Notes: generated by a model from the sequence alone, not told the origin. 64,000 bases of DNA from Dermanyssus gallinae (GCA_003439945.1 QVRM01002220.1:331501-395500); one strand, 5' to 3'; shown: positions 49,313 to 59,010, numbered from the stretch's first letter. A program made the numbers and translations.

Positions 49313-50899
49313 ACATACATATTTATGCATACAGACGCCCCGCCTAAGTCCATGCACACGCAAACAACTGCATGTCGCACCACAGCGATCTCTTCCCGCA
49401 GCTTTTACTGTGCTGATGGTGGTGGGAGAACGCAGTTGAGTACAGTAGACATGCTATCATTTGTATCGAAACTAAGAAATGTGTATTTTGTTGCCGAATG
49501 AAACGAGATCACTCGAGCAGTATGAAGTGTCACAGATAGAAGCGAACGTAGACAACAAAGTCAGCGCTCCCGAGTTAATCTCGTACATCAGCAACTAAAG
49601 CGGCACAGCTGTGACCCCGGTTCTTCTGACACCGTAGCATTTTTCCAGTGAGGAACTCTGCGACGTATTTTGCAACAAACATTCTGCGCTCCACTTCTCT
49701 ATTTGTCTATGCTCGTAGTAACCAGACAATAGAGGCACACTAAATGAGCTCATACTCAACAAACTATGTGCATGCTTTGTAGCATGCGCAAAGCTAGCGC
49801 GCAGTTTTAAGATGTTTAACTTCTAGTGCAGTATTGTTAAAGGTAGATATTATGTTGACACAAAGTACAATATTAAAAAGACCGCTCACTCGAAACAGTT
49901 CAAGATAGAATGGTAAAAAAGCAAAGCCATGTTAATCTTTGCGAGAATTCTATATTGGAACGGAAGTGTTGATGGGTACCATATTGGAAATTGGCTATTG
50001 GTATATAGTAAGCCAGACGGAATTCCCAGTAATACACTTGTTTGCCAGGGACTCATATAGAGCGAACGTTGAGTTTCTGAGGAAGAATCATCTCTTAAGG
50101 AAGTGACGGGATTAAGGAAACTCAGACCTATGGAAACAGAAATGTTTCTTCGGGTAAGCGAAAGTCGCCGATCAAGCGTCGCTAGCAGGAGAAAACTACA
50201 TGCTGAAGTCTTCGTAGAGACTTTTAGTGAAGTTCTGCCAAATTGCCCGGAACGTGAGTTAGTAAATCTGCTCACTTGAGTAATGACGGCTAGAAACGAG
50301 AGAAAAAGGAGACCTAGGTTTAGATGATAAACGATGCAGAGCTGCCAGCACCGCAAACCGATTGACAAGGATGAGTTCATTGGCAGCACTGATAAAGTTA
50401 ATGGCTAAAAGGGCGCATAACGGAGCGAATGCCATTTAAGGTGATAATGCCAGTTAGTGATTCAGACAGAGAAATACCTGCGCAACTAGTTGTCGTAGCC
50501 TACACGTAAGCGCTGTCCCGTAGAAACAAGAGAACTGCAATAACAGTTGAAGAACACTCTGTTAGGGAGGTGCACCATCCCAAAAAAAGAAAGTTAGGTA
50601 TGAAAATCTTTGTAACTAAATTTATATAAGGCCAGAGACTGGGCAAAACATTCCAATAAAAAAATAATCGAAAGTCGATCAAAGAGGCGACAAATGGGAA
50701 CGCCCATGAAAGCGACTTAATAAAGAACGAACACCCAAGGAACGCGCTAATTCTTGCTCCGTGCTGGTATTCAATGAGTGTTTATTCTTAAGAACTTCCA
50801 AGTGCTTGGGGCGAGGCAACACTAGCAGTGATTTCAAGAGAAAGTAAATTACACTGAGCCAAATGCATAATAATAATATTAATAATGATAATAATAAAT
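49313..50899. other. Unassigned; possibly upstream part of the LINE relic
   Basis: A minus-strand frame of 167 codons (49886-50389) has no domain and is Leu/Ser-rich by composition. In the plus strand this stretch precedes a recognisable RT block at 50970, so it may be decayed endonuclease/linker sequence. Confidence 0.3.
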
Positions 50900-51690
50900 A
50901 ACAATGTTTATGAATGATTCTCGGAAACAGATATCAAACATGCGAGGTGTACTAGAAGGCAGAGAAGCAATTCCTTCTGGAACAACCTGACTTTAGAAGG
51001 GGAAAATCAACGTTAACGGCAATTCGGTTGCTGTTAGAAGACATATGGTGAAAACTGTCCGAGCCTTTAAATCTATTTGAGCCTTGAAAACCTATACGGG
51101 GTTAGACAGGTAGTGGTGAAGGCGTCTAACCTTATGGGTAAACTGGGGTTCTGGGAACTGGAGGGGACGGCGGTGAAGGGGGACAGGGAATGAGGATTGA
51201 ATTTGTAAGAAAGTTTACCTACGCGGGAATTACCATTACGATGATTGGAATTTGCCTTCGAGTCCCATATACAGAAGAAGTTAAGAAACAGCAACAAGGG
51301 CTGCAGATATGATACTGAGCTTGCAGATATTATGTTTAGAGAGATCAAATATACAAGGTTCTTTTAAGCTTTTTTTCCTCTAAAAGATCTTCGGATTGTT
51401 AAATACTTGCAGAATTTGTTAGGGTTTGTTGGGAGATCCCCTATTGAAAGAGGGGATTGTTAGGGGAGTCCCTTATTGAAAGAGCAATCTCAGACGCGGT
51501 GGGGCTTAAGCATGACAGAAGCGTTTCTGTAACTTAGTGACTTTGAACTAACCTTTTACGACATAGATAGGAAGCCTCTAACGGGTTGGACATGTTGATA
51601 AATCTATCATGCTGATGTATCTAGGGCAACAGTCCTTTGTGGCAATACGGCCGTTGACTCTCAGCGGTATGGTTCATCATTTAGTCCCAA
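50900..51690 (+). pseudogene. LINE RT relic (middle and post-RT)
   Basis: LEQPDFRRGKSTLTAIRLLLEDI (about 50979-51047) fits 'Q.GFRRGRSTLTAI..L+..+'. After a stop-rich part, EFVRKFTYAGITI (about 51198-51240) fits 'V..FKYLGV.I', the segment after the active site. The YADD block is not preserved. Plus-strand sequence to about 51680 is probably the C-terminal part. It lies directly left of the (TA)n tract that precedes the DD41D transposon. Confidence 0.55.
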
Positions 51691-51710
51691 TCAGCGTCAC
51701 TGAAAGAGTG

Positions 51711-51713
51711 TAT

Positions 51714-51758
<45 letters not shown>
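51711..51758. repeat. (TA)n left of the DD41D transposon
   Basis: TA run with A interruptions. Its final TA (51757-51758) is the likely target-site copy of the transposon. Confidence 0.9.
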
Positions 51759-52360
51759 GAGGGTGTGACAGAAAGAATTTTATAGCGATACATAAAATTG
51801 TAGAGCTCGTTAAAGCAAATATTTTTTCCAATGGAACATGGTCTCTAAGAAGTCTTGTTTTGGAATGAGAGTGAAATTACTACAATTTATGAGACTGCCG
51901 ATTTTGCCCGACATAGGAGCACAAAACGTGCTGTTGCGAGACAACCAATCTTCCTAGACAGAAACTAAGCACACCTTCGTGTTCGCGATAAAATTCTGCT
52001 CCATCTGAAATATATACAAGGCCGATCAGAAGACGCGACATGGTCGCTTAGAAGAGAATTCGCCAAAAATGAAGTTCTTTATTAACGTTCACGCCAAATA
52101 CTTTGAAATCATAACCCTTCAACCACCCACAGCGCTCAAACCGGACGTATTCAGCCAATGCGCAATTCATGGCGATCATTTTGGTACCAAACATATGTCA
52201 ATGCGAGCTGTGGTTGCAGAGTAATTACGATTTTTCGGAAGGCATGCCGAGATTGAGTGCATGCATAAATTACCTACTCAGATAAACCACTCGTCATAAC
52301 TCTAGAAAAAAAACACCACTATTTATTATCTTACAGTAACTGCTCGAACGTGTCTGCGCG
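51759..52360. repeat. Left 602-bp terminal inverted repeat
   Basis: Pairs base by base with 54049-54650 in reverse complement. Its inner end (52329-52360) is the reverse complement of the transposase stop codon and last nine codons. The terminal base is G where the right end has C, so the extreme left nucleotide may be mutated. Confidence 0.95.
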
Positions 52361-52504
52361 AACATTTCGGCTAAACCGACCGAGCTTACTTCCCTCATTC
52401 TAGTGCTCCATTCGTTCGGAGGCCATATCGATGTGATCATGTGAAAAAGCTATCCACAATAACAGAACAACCACCTACTATATGTTGATACAGAACGGCG
52501 CCAG

Positions 52505-52770
52505 TATGATGACACAACAGCCGACAGAACGCATTGACACCATCATAAACAACGCCGATTTAGGCTGCTCAGCCACATGCTAACGGCATCATAGCACGTT
52601 CACTACTGCCGACCTGTCGCGCCACAGCCACAACATTGACGCCATCATCAACAACACCGAAATAGGCCCGCTCAGTCTCATGTTACCTACATCAATGCAT
52701 CTTCGCCACCGCTTCTATATCGCGATCTAACCACAACATCTATGTCATCATCATCAGGCCTCCATAAGCG
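52505..52770 (+). repeat. Imperfect 108-110-bp repeats in the transposon leader
   Basis: The block CATTGACACCATCATAAACAACG (52532 on) recurs as CATTGACGCCATCATCAACAACA about 110 bp later, each followed by CGAT/CGAA-TAGGC and GCTCAG. A weaker third start (CACAACATCTATGTCATCATCATCAGG) follows near 52731. They sit between the left arm and the transposase start and could be transposase-binding or promoter repeats. Confidence 0.6.
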
Positions 52771-52998
52771 TCCTACAGGGATTATAAACATTGGAAACAA
52801 CCTGCGCTACCATGATGCGTGCCCGAATCGACCAATCAGCAAAGAATACCGGTGGAACATTCGAGTCTCTGGAGTGAATAAATAGATCGTGAGAAGACTG
52901 GTCCAGTGCCATTTTCCTTGCAATTGTGCTACGTGCGAGACGTATTCCTGTGTATGTATTGTTCTCTCTGTTAAAATCATTATTGTTACTGTATCGTG

Positions 52999-54078
52999 AT
53001 GGCCCGGTACACAATTAAAGAGAACGTTGAAATCTCTCACATTTATGTTGAAGCACGGTGTAACGCATACGAAGCGCGACGGCTATACCAGATGCGTTAC
53101 CCGGATAGACACTTACCAAGTATTCCCACGTTTGCGAACATACATCGTCACGTACGTGAAACTGGATCGTACCATGGCCGTCAGTACGACTCTGGAACAC
53201 GGAGGACAGCAAGAACACCAGCCATGGAAGAACGCATCCTTCAACCGGCAGTAGCCGATCGTCCTTTTGCAAGTACGAGGGAAGTGGCCCGAGACGTTGG
53301 TGCAAGTTACAGAACCGTCCACAGGGTACTAAGAGCCGAACGACTACAACCGTACAGATTGCAGCAAGTTCAAGCTTTGCGAAATCCAGACAAAAAACAA
53401 CGGATTGAGTACTGTAGGTGGTTTTTGGAGCAAGCGGAAATTATTGCGGAGTTCCCTGCACTTGTGCTTTTCACCGATGAAGCTCAATTTACACAAAGCG
53501 GTGTGTTTAATAGGCACAACACCCATTGTTGGGCAAGGGAGAACCCGCATATGACTCGCCAGCGTGAACGCCAGAGTCGTTTCTCCGTGAATGTGTGGGC
53601 TGGCATGGTGAACAACTACCTCATAGGCCCACACATACTTCCTAACAGGTTGGATGGAGAAGCATACCTTACATTCCTGAGCGAAACACTACCAGGACTG
53701 TTGGAAGGCGTTCCAGAAGGTGTTCGCGAGAGGATGTGGTTCCAGCACGACGGAGCGCCACCGCACTCCACCACTCCGGTGCGCGGTTACCTCAACGAGA
53801 CCTTCGAGGATCGGTGGATTGGCCGGGGCGGGCCGATCGCTTGGCCACCGCGATCGCCTGATTTAACAAGTCTTGATTTTTTTCTTTGGGGCTACCTAAA
53901 GAATTTAGTCTACAAGACTCCCGTCGAATCATGTGAGGAGCTGGTCGCCAGGATAAACTTTGCTGCTGATGCTGTTCGAGCAACGCCTGACATATTTCAA
54001 AAAGTCCAACAAAGTCTCTGCAAGCGCTACCAATTGTGTATAGAGGCTCGCGGAGACACGTTCGAGCAGTTACTGTAA
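52999..54078 (+). CDS. DD41D transposase (Tc1/mariner superfamily), intact
   Basis: This 359-residue protein would bind the element's ends and catalyse cut-and-paste transposition in the nucleus. Residues 1-60 resemble the DUF4817 helix-turn-helix region (RRLYQMRYPDRH, NIHRHVRETGS). Residues 75-120 form a second helical DNA-binding part (TREVARDVGASYRTVHRVL). The catalytic core shows D160 in LVLFTDEAQF, D251 in WFQHDGAPPH and D293 in SPDLTSLDFFLWGYLK. D251 and D293 are separated by 41 residues, and D160 to D251 by 90. The start is the ATG at 52999; the preceding in-frame GTG is not a credible eukaryotic start. No introns or lesions are seen. The last nine codons (RGDTFEQLL) and the TAA lie inside the right terminal repeat. 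A much older relative is at 455-1480. Confidence 0.93.
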   Translation: MARYTIKENVEISHIYVEARCNAYEARRLYQMRYPDRHLPSIPTFANIHRHVRETGSYHGRQYDSGTRRTARTPAMEERILQPAVADRPFASTREVARDVGASYRTVHRVLRAERLQPYRLQQVQALRNPDKKQRIEYCRWFLEQAEIIAEFPALVLFTDEAQFTQSGVFNRHNTHCWARENPHMTRQRERQSRFSVNVWAGMVNNYLIGPHILPNRLDGEAYLTFLSETLPGLLEGVPEGVRERMWFQHDGAPPHSTTPVRGYLNETFEDRWIGRGGPIAWPPRSPDLTSLDFFLWGYLKNLVYKTPVESCEELVARINFAADAVRATPDIFQKVQQSLCKRYQLCIEARGDTFEQLL

Positions 54079-54650
54079 GATAATAAATAGTGGTGTGTTT
54101 TTTTTCTAGAGTTATGACGAGTGGTTTATCTGAGTAGGTAATTTATGCATGCACTCAATCTCGGCATGCCCTCCGAAAAATCGTAATTACTCTGCAACCA
54201 CAGCTCGCATTGACATATGTTTGGTACCAAAATGATCGCCATGAATTGCGCATTGGCTGAATACGTCCGTTTTGAGCGCTGTGGGTGGTTGAAGGGTTAT
54301 GATTTCAAAGTATTTGGCGTGAACGTTAATAAAGAACTTCATTTTTGGCGAATTCTCTTCTAAGCGACCATGTCGCGTCTTCTGATCGGCCTTGTATATA
54401 TTTCAGATGGAGCAATTTTATCGCGAACACGAAGGTGTGCTTAGTTTCTGTCTAGGAAGATTGGTTGTCTCGCAACAGCACGTTTTGTGCTCCTATGTCG
54501 GGCAAAATCGGCAGTCTCATAAATTGTAGTAATTTCACTCTCATTCCAAAACAAGACTTCTTAGAGACCATGTTCCATTGGAAAAAATATTTGCTTTAAC
54601 GAGCTCTACAGTTTTATGTATCGCTATAAAATTCTTTCTGTCACACCCTG
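54049..54650. repeat. Right 602-bp terminal inverted repeat
   Basis: It starts at codon 351 of the transposase and ends CTTTCTGTCACACCCTG, followed by TA. See the left repeat for the differences between the arms. Confidence 0.95.
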
Positions 54651-54666
54651 TATATATATATATATT

Positions 54667-54742
<76 letters not shown>
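54651..54742. repeat. (TA)n between the DD41D transposon and the foldback MITE
   Basis: About 92 bp of TA with a few ATTTATA interruptions joins two independent elements. Confidence 0.95.
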
Positions 54743-55691
54743 CAGGGTGTTCCTATTTGTGCGTCCAAAACGCTAGGGTATGGTCAAACTCGGTGAGAAA
54801 ATCATTTTTGCCAATGGGTGGAAGCCGAGAAAACGTTTTGTTTAGGAGTGAGGATAACATTTATAAAGGCAGTTATTCTGTCTTTTTTTCCTACATAGTT
54901 GTCCATTACGACCAAAAATGCACGTCCAAAAGACTACTCTCAGGCAATAGCAGATTTAATGCTCACTACATTCGTACCAAAGTGATAATGCTGCGTTACG
55001 TAGTTGCCAAGTAACTAAGCTTTTTCGACAGTCATATCGAAAGCGAAGGCATGCATAGGGTGTATGAGAAAGTTAGGTACATATTTTGAGGTTTGGTAGA
55101 ACTCAGCAAGAGAATAATTTTTTCTAATGGAAAGAGGGGGCGGAAACGTCTTGGCAAAATGCTACGGTTCTGGACGTGAAAACTTCAACGTGAAACATAA
55201 CAACTATGACTGTCGAAAAAGCTTAGTCACTTGGCAACTACGTAACGCAGCACCATCACTTTGATACGAATGTAGTGGGCATTAAATCTGCTATTGCCTG
55301 AGAGTAGTCTTTTGGACGTGCATTTTTGGTCGTAATGGAAAAAATTACGATGTTGCACAAAAAAGCGTTAACGTAACATTTTGACTTTTTATGACTTTCC
55401 TTAATCTGGCTATTCGCTTTTTGCTACGCAAGCTAGTAATGTATACTTTATTGTGCAGAATTTTCCGCCAAACACGCCGGTATGATCGTTTCTTTTGTGC
55501 GCTGACTGGTTCTCCCGCAAACGTAGATTTTGCACAACTATGTAGGAGAAAAAAGACAGAATAACTGCTTTTATAAATTTCATCCTCACTCCTAAACAAA
55601 ACGTTTTCCCGGCTTCCACCCATTGACAAAAATGATTTTCTCACCGAGTTTGACCATACCCTAGCGTTTTGGACACACAAATAGGAACACC

Positions 55692-55694
<3 letters not shown>
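54743..55694. mobile_element. 952-bp foldback MITE
   Basis: The outer ends (CAGGGTGTTCCTATTTGTG and its reverse complement) are those of the MITE at 29491-30168. Inside, an inner pair of inverted segments (about 54901-55041 and 55204-55340) also pairs, each holding GACAGTCATA / TATGACTGTC and the TTAGTTACTTGGCAACTACG block. They are separated by a loop of about 160 bp that begins AGGGTGTATGAGAAAGTTAGG (55057), an end-like motif of another subfamily. About 150 bp found in the left arm of the 678-bp relative is missing. It encodes no protein. Flanking TA and (TA)n tracts are present on both sides. Confidence 0.9.

Positions 55695-55723
<29 letters not shown>
55695..55723. repeat. (TA)n at 5' junction of RLE-LINE copy 1
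   Basis: A TA run between the MITE terminus (CCCTG) and the 5' edge of the retrotransposon. Confidence 0.9.
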
Positions 55724-55725
<2 letters not shown>

Positions 55726-55728
<3 letters not shown>

Positions 55729-56220
55729 CCTGGACCACGCGAATCGGCACCTGGGACCTACGCGGCGGCGGTACGCCGTTTGGTGATTCCAGTCTCTTCA
55801 GGCGTGGCCCCGGAAGCTTCGGCAGCGCCCGTCGAGGTCGTGCTCCCCCCCTTCCGGCCGATCCCTGCTCCCCGGAAATCTTTGCTCCGTTCGAAGACGC
55901 CGCCATCTACTGAAATGGAGCCCCCTAAACAAGTGGAACGAATAATGGACGCTGCTCACCGCCCTCCCAAGCGCCGTCGCCAATTGGTTACGAGTAGATC
56001 CGTCCAGCGCGGTCGCGCCGTCCCCCGCGTTCGGTCGCGCTTGCCTAAGTCGACAGACGACTTTGACCTTGGTTGTTTGTCCAAGGCCGCATCACTGCTC
56101 GCACGTACCAACCCGAAGCTAGCCGACACGCTTCGAGGCATCGTTAACGCACTGCACCCGCTGCTAGCTCTGGCACCGCTGCTGCAAGGTCTGGTGTCCC
56201 CCGCACCCACTTCCCAATGA
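55726..56220 (+). CDS. Retrotransposon ORF1, small basic protein (5' end unclear)
   Basis: An open frame runs from the (TA)n junction to the TGA at 56218-56220. Its first ATG is at 55915, giving 101 residues; the frame upstream is also open, so the true start may have been lost by truncation. It is Pro- and Arg-rich (for example PPKRRRQLV, RGRAVPRVRSRLPK) and ends with a hydrophobic, probably helical segment (LSKAASLLARTNPKLADTLR, HPLLALAPLLQGL). No zinc knuckle or known gag domain is visible. A nucleic-acid-binding role is suggested only by composition. Its stop overlaps the next start as ATGA, so ORF2 may be translated by termination-reinitiation. I do not recognise the family. Confidence 0.55.
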
Positions 56221-58694
56221 CGGACCCTGGCTCAGCTTCCTATCCCCCTCCCCAGAGCGCTCCAGTACCAGATAACCCCTCTATAAGGGTTACTTGTCCC
56301 AGATGCGGCCGGGACTTCACCCGCCGCGGTCTCCCCATTCATCAAGCTAGATGCCGTTCCACGTCTGCGACTGCCGCACCGTCTCCGACTGTATCCTCCG
56401 CGCCAACACTTCCGTCGCAGCCTAGACAGCCGCTGGTCGACAGGCTCAGCATTGCGATCCAACAATCAAGGGTGATGCGCGTGGTTCCCCGGGCGGTGAG
56501 GCCTTTGGTTGCCGAGCTCCTTTGCGACGTCCTCGACCTTGTGGCGGCCAACAACGACCTCCCCTCGTGGGAGTCGCTCCTGTCATTCGCTTATGTGGTA
56601 CTTCAACTGCCACTTCGCACCTTGTCGTCAATCTCTTTGGCATCGACTGTCCGATCGAACCTCCGTGCATTTCGCGATGGCTGGCGTTTTGAGTACCGCG
56701 TAGGAGGTATTAGAAGAGCCAGAACGGACCCGTGCGACTCGCCTGAGGACTCGGCACGCCGCGTTTCGTGCAAGCTATCTGAGGGAGACGTTTCTGGGGC
56801 GGCCCGACTATTATGCTCTACCGACTCATTTGCCTCGGGGGACGGAGTCCTAGCTTCGCTTGCCACCAAGCACCCACCTGGTCCGCCGCACTTGGCTTTT
56901 CCTGCCTCTCCTGACTCGATGTCGCACCATCAAACCTCAGTCGATGACGTCTTGGGAGCTGTAGCCGGCTTTCCGGCCAGTTCGTCCGCTGGTCCTGACG
57001 GTCTCCGCCCGCGCCATCTAAAGGATCTCCTTTCCCCCGGGATCGGACCGGTGGCCGGGAGACTGGCCGCATCACTCGCCAGAGTGATGAACGTCCTGAG
57101 ATGGGGCCGACTGCCGGCTGAGGTCAGGGCGATCGTGTTCGGCGCCAACCTATTCGCACTGCGCAAAAAATACGCATCAATTCGCCCCATTGCCTGCTCT
57201 CTTACGTTACGGAGGATCGCAGCAAAGATAGCCTGCCGCGAGGCCAAAGAACTTATTATGGAACAACTTGGCCCGCACCAGCTGGGATTTGGCATGGCGG
57301 GCGGAACGGAGACTGTCGTACATGCAGCAAGAGCCTTTATGCAATCAAGTCCCCCCGGTACTGCACTCCTGAAATTGGATTTTCGCAATGCATTCAACAC
57401 CATCCGTAGGGATCACCTCCTTCGTGCGGTTCGGGATACAGTCCCGGAACTCTTCACCTTAGTAGAACACGCGTACGACGAGCCATCCGTCCTGTTGTTT
57501 GGCGCCGAGACGTTATTTTCGGCATCGGGCATACAGCAGGGGGACCCCTTGGGACCGGCCCTTTTCAGCCTGGGGATACGTGAGCTGGTTAACTCCGTTC
57601 AAGTGCCATTCAACGCTTGGTACCTAGACGATGGCACAGTTGGTGGACCGATGGTGGACTTGCTCGATGAGGTGCGCAGAGTCCTTGCTTTCGAGGCAGT
57701 CAGTGGTCTGGTGCTGAACACGGCCAAATGCGAGATGTTCGCTCCGGGGACAGACCCAGACGATCCCTCATTGAGGGCCTTGCTCAAGCTGCTACCGGGG
57801 TGTAGAGTCGTGGCTGACCACGAAATAAACCTTCTTGGCGCACCGGTTCTGCCCTCTGCGCTGCCGGGACAACTCGACCTCTTGATGGACAGATTGTGGG
57901 CGATGCAGGAACGTCTACCGCTTGTTGGAGCCCACCAGGGACTCTACCTGCTTCGCTCGTCGTTTTCCGCGTGCCGCATCGTACATATTTTACGGTCCAT
58001 AGACTGCTCAGGCGATTTGAACCATCTTCTCCAACCATTCGACGACCAGGTGGTGGAGGCCCTACAGACAGTGCTAAGTCTAAACTTACGACCACGAGAG
58101 GTGCGCCAGGCGGCCCTCCCCACGTCCATGGGCGGCCTTGGTCTCCCCTCAGCTCGATCCTTGGCGGGCCTGGCCGTGGCTGCCTCGATGCATGCTACGT
58201 CGGATAATGTCCAGCGCCTGCTCCCGCCGGCGGCCCAGGCAATGTTCGAGGCGGCTCGTGACGATATAGCGACTGGACTTCAAGCTTCATCGCCTGGTCC
58301 CGATAGACTAGCCTGCCAGAGGGCCTGGGCCGAGAAGGCCCACGAAGCTTCGCTTAGTTTGCTGCTTGAAGAATGCGGGGATGACCAGGACAAGGCACGC
58401 CTTGTAGCTGTCGCTCGCCCAGGAGCAAGCGACTGGTTGCATGCACTACCCGCTGACTCACTGGGTACCCGCCTTGATGACCAATCCAACCGGATATGCG
58501 TTGGCCTAAGATTGGGGGCTGATTTGGTTGAGCCACACAGATGCTCTTGTGGCGAGCCCGTCGGGCGACTCGCCAGACACGGCCTGTCTTGCGCTCACGC
58601 AGCGGGCCGGCGCCCAAGACACACTGCCCTCAATGAAATGCTTGCAAGATCTCTGCGTCCTGGAACCACCTGGGCTTTCAAGAGACGACGGTAA
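56217..58694 (+). CDS. Retrotransposon ORF2: CCHC finger and reverse transcriptase
   Basis: The 825-codon frame starts at ATG 56217, inside the ATGA overlap with ORF1. Residues 27-46 form a finger with C27, C30, H42 and C46 (CPRCGRDF...HQARC), as in R2/NeSL-type ORFs. The RT opens near residue 240 with SAGPDGLRPRHLKDLL. Catalytic block A is LLKLDFRNAFNTIRR (about 383-397), the GIQQGDPLGPALFSL block is at about 437-451, and the active site is WYLDDG (YLDD at 469-472). KCEMFAP and the thumb region follow. A C-terminal Cys module, CSCG...HGLSC (about 774-789), precedes the endonuclease. The frame then runs off at RRR-stop (58694), although the endonuclease continues in the +1 frame. It copies RNA onto a nicked target. 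It is nearly intact. Confidence 0.9.
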   Translation: MTDPGSASYPPPQSAPVPDNPSIRVTCPRCGRDFTRRGLPIHQARCRSTSATAAPSPTVSSAPTLPSQPRQPLVDRLSIAIQQSRVMRVVPRAVRPLVAELLCDVLDLVAANNDLPSWESLLSFAYVVLQLPLRTLSSISLASTVRSNLRAFRDGWRFEYRVGGIRRARTDPCDSPEDSARRVSCKLSEGDVSGAARLLCSTDSFASGDGVLASLATKHPPGPPHLAFPASPDSMSHHQTSVDDVLGAVAGFPASSSAGPDGLRPRHLKDLLSPGIGPVAGRLAASLARVMNVLRWGRLPAEVRAIVFGANLFALRKKYASIRPIACSLTLRRIAAKIACREAKELIMEQLGPHQLGFGMAGGTETVVHAARAFMQSSPPGTALLKLDFRNAFNTIRRDHLLRAVRDTVPELFTLVEHAYDEPSVLLFGAETLFSASGIQQGDPLGPALFSLGIRELVNSVQVPFNAWYLDDGTVGGPMVDLLDEVRRVLAFEAVSGLVLNTAKCEMFAPGTDPDDPSLRALLKLLPGCRVVADHEINLLGAPVLPSALPGQLDLLMDRLWAMQERLPLVGAHQGLYLLRSSFSACRIVHILRSIDCSGDLNHLLQPFDDQVVEALQTVLSLNLRPREVRQAALPTSMGGLGLPSARSLAGLAVAASMHATSDNVQRLLPPAAQAMFEAARDDIATGLQASSPGPDRLACQRAWAEKAHEASLSLLLEECGDDQDKARLVAVARPGASDWLHALPADSLGTRLDDQSNRICVGLRLGADLVEPHRCSCGEPVGRLARHGLSCAHAAGRRPRHTALNEMLARSLRPGTTWAFKRRR

Positions 58695-58917
58695 GCGCCC
58701 CGACGGTATAACTTTGATACCCTTCTATAAGGGTCGTTTCCTGGTGTGGGATGCGACGGTGACTGACTATCTGACCCCTTCTCATGTCGGTCCCGGCGCG
58801 TCCCGCCCGGGGACTGCCGTTTCGCGAGCTGATCCCTCAAAGATAAGAAAGTATGCGGACCTAAGTCGGGCGCACCACTTTTCGCCATTCGCGTTACTTA
58901 CTTCCTCACGGGCATGA
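58654..58917 (+). pseudogene. Restriction-like endonuclease end of ORF2, out of frame
   Basis: In the +1 frame relative to ORF2, the protein continues with CVLEPPGLSRDDGKRPDGI and FLVWDATVTDYLTPSH, then a basic/aromatic tail (KIRKYADLSRAHHFSPFA) and a stop at 58915-58917. RPD followed by WDA fits the PD-(D/E)XK-like core by which RLE-type LINEs nick their target. Copy 2 shows the same core joined to the upstream Cys module with five or six extra residues (a GFTC-containing stretch), so copy 1 probably suffered a short deletion near 58650 that shifted the frame. The C-terminus also ends earlier than in copy 2. This copy is therefore unlikely to mobilise itself. Confidence 0.85.
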
Positions 58918-58991
58918 GCGATAGAGCGGCTACAGCGCGCAGAAGGAGCAACTAGGTCGACGAGCAGCAACGCCGTGAAGCATTATATGTA

Positions 58992-59010
58992 TTCTTCTAA
59001 ATTAGAAGAA
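58992..59010. other. 3'-terminal hairpin of the retrotransposon
   Basis: TTCTTCTAAATTAGAAGAA is a 19-nt near-perfect palindrome, 11 bp before the (TA)n tract. In R2-type elements 3' UTR structure is bound by the RT. Copy 2 has a related ATTCTTAATAAATTTTAAAG at the same place, with weaker pairing. Confidence 0.6.

Larger units (their letters stand above)
51759..54650 (+). mobile_element. 2,892-bp DD41D transposon with 602-bp TIRs, apparently intact
   Basis: The two ends form inverted repeats of 602 bp each, flanked by TA. They begin (C/G)AGGGTGTGACAGAAAG. Reading both arms side by side I count only about five substitutions and two 2-bp length differences, so identity is about 99%. Between the arms lie a 5' region with imperfect 108-110-bp repeats and one intact transposase gene (52999-54078). 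The right arm starts inside the gene's last codons. TA target site, CAGGGTG-type ends and a DDD transposase place it in the Tc1/mariner superfamily. The spacing between the last two Asp (41 residues) and the long arms set it apart from classic mariner and Tc1. Arm identity plus the open frame suggest very recent transposition. Confidence 0.95.

Noticed and set aside
49886..50389. 167-codon minus-strand open frame
   Set aside because: Leu/Ser-rich with no domain, and opposite to what looks like decayed LINE sequence. Length alone is not enough in this base composition.
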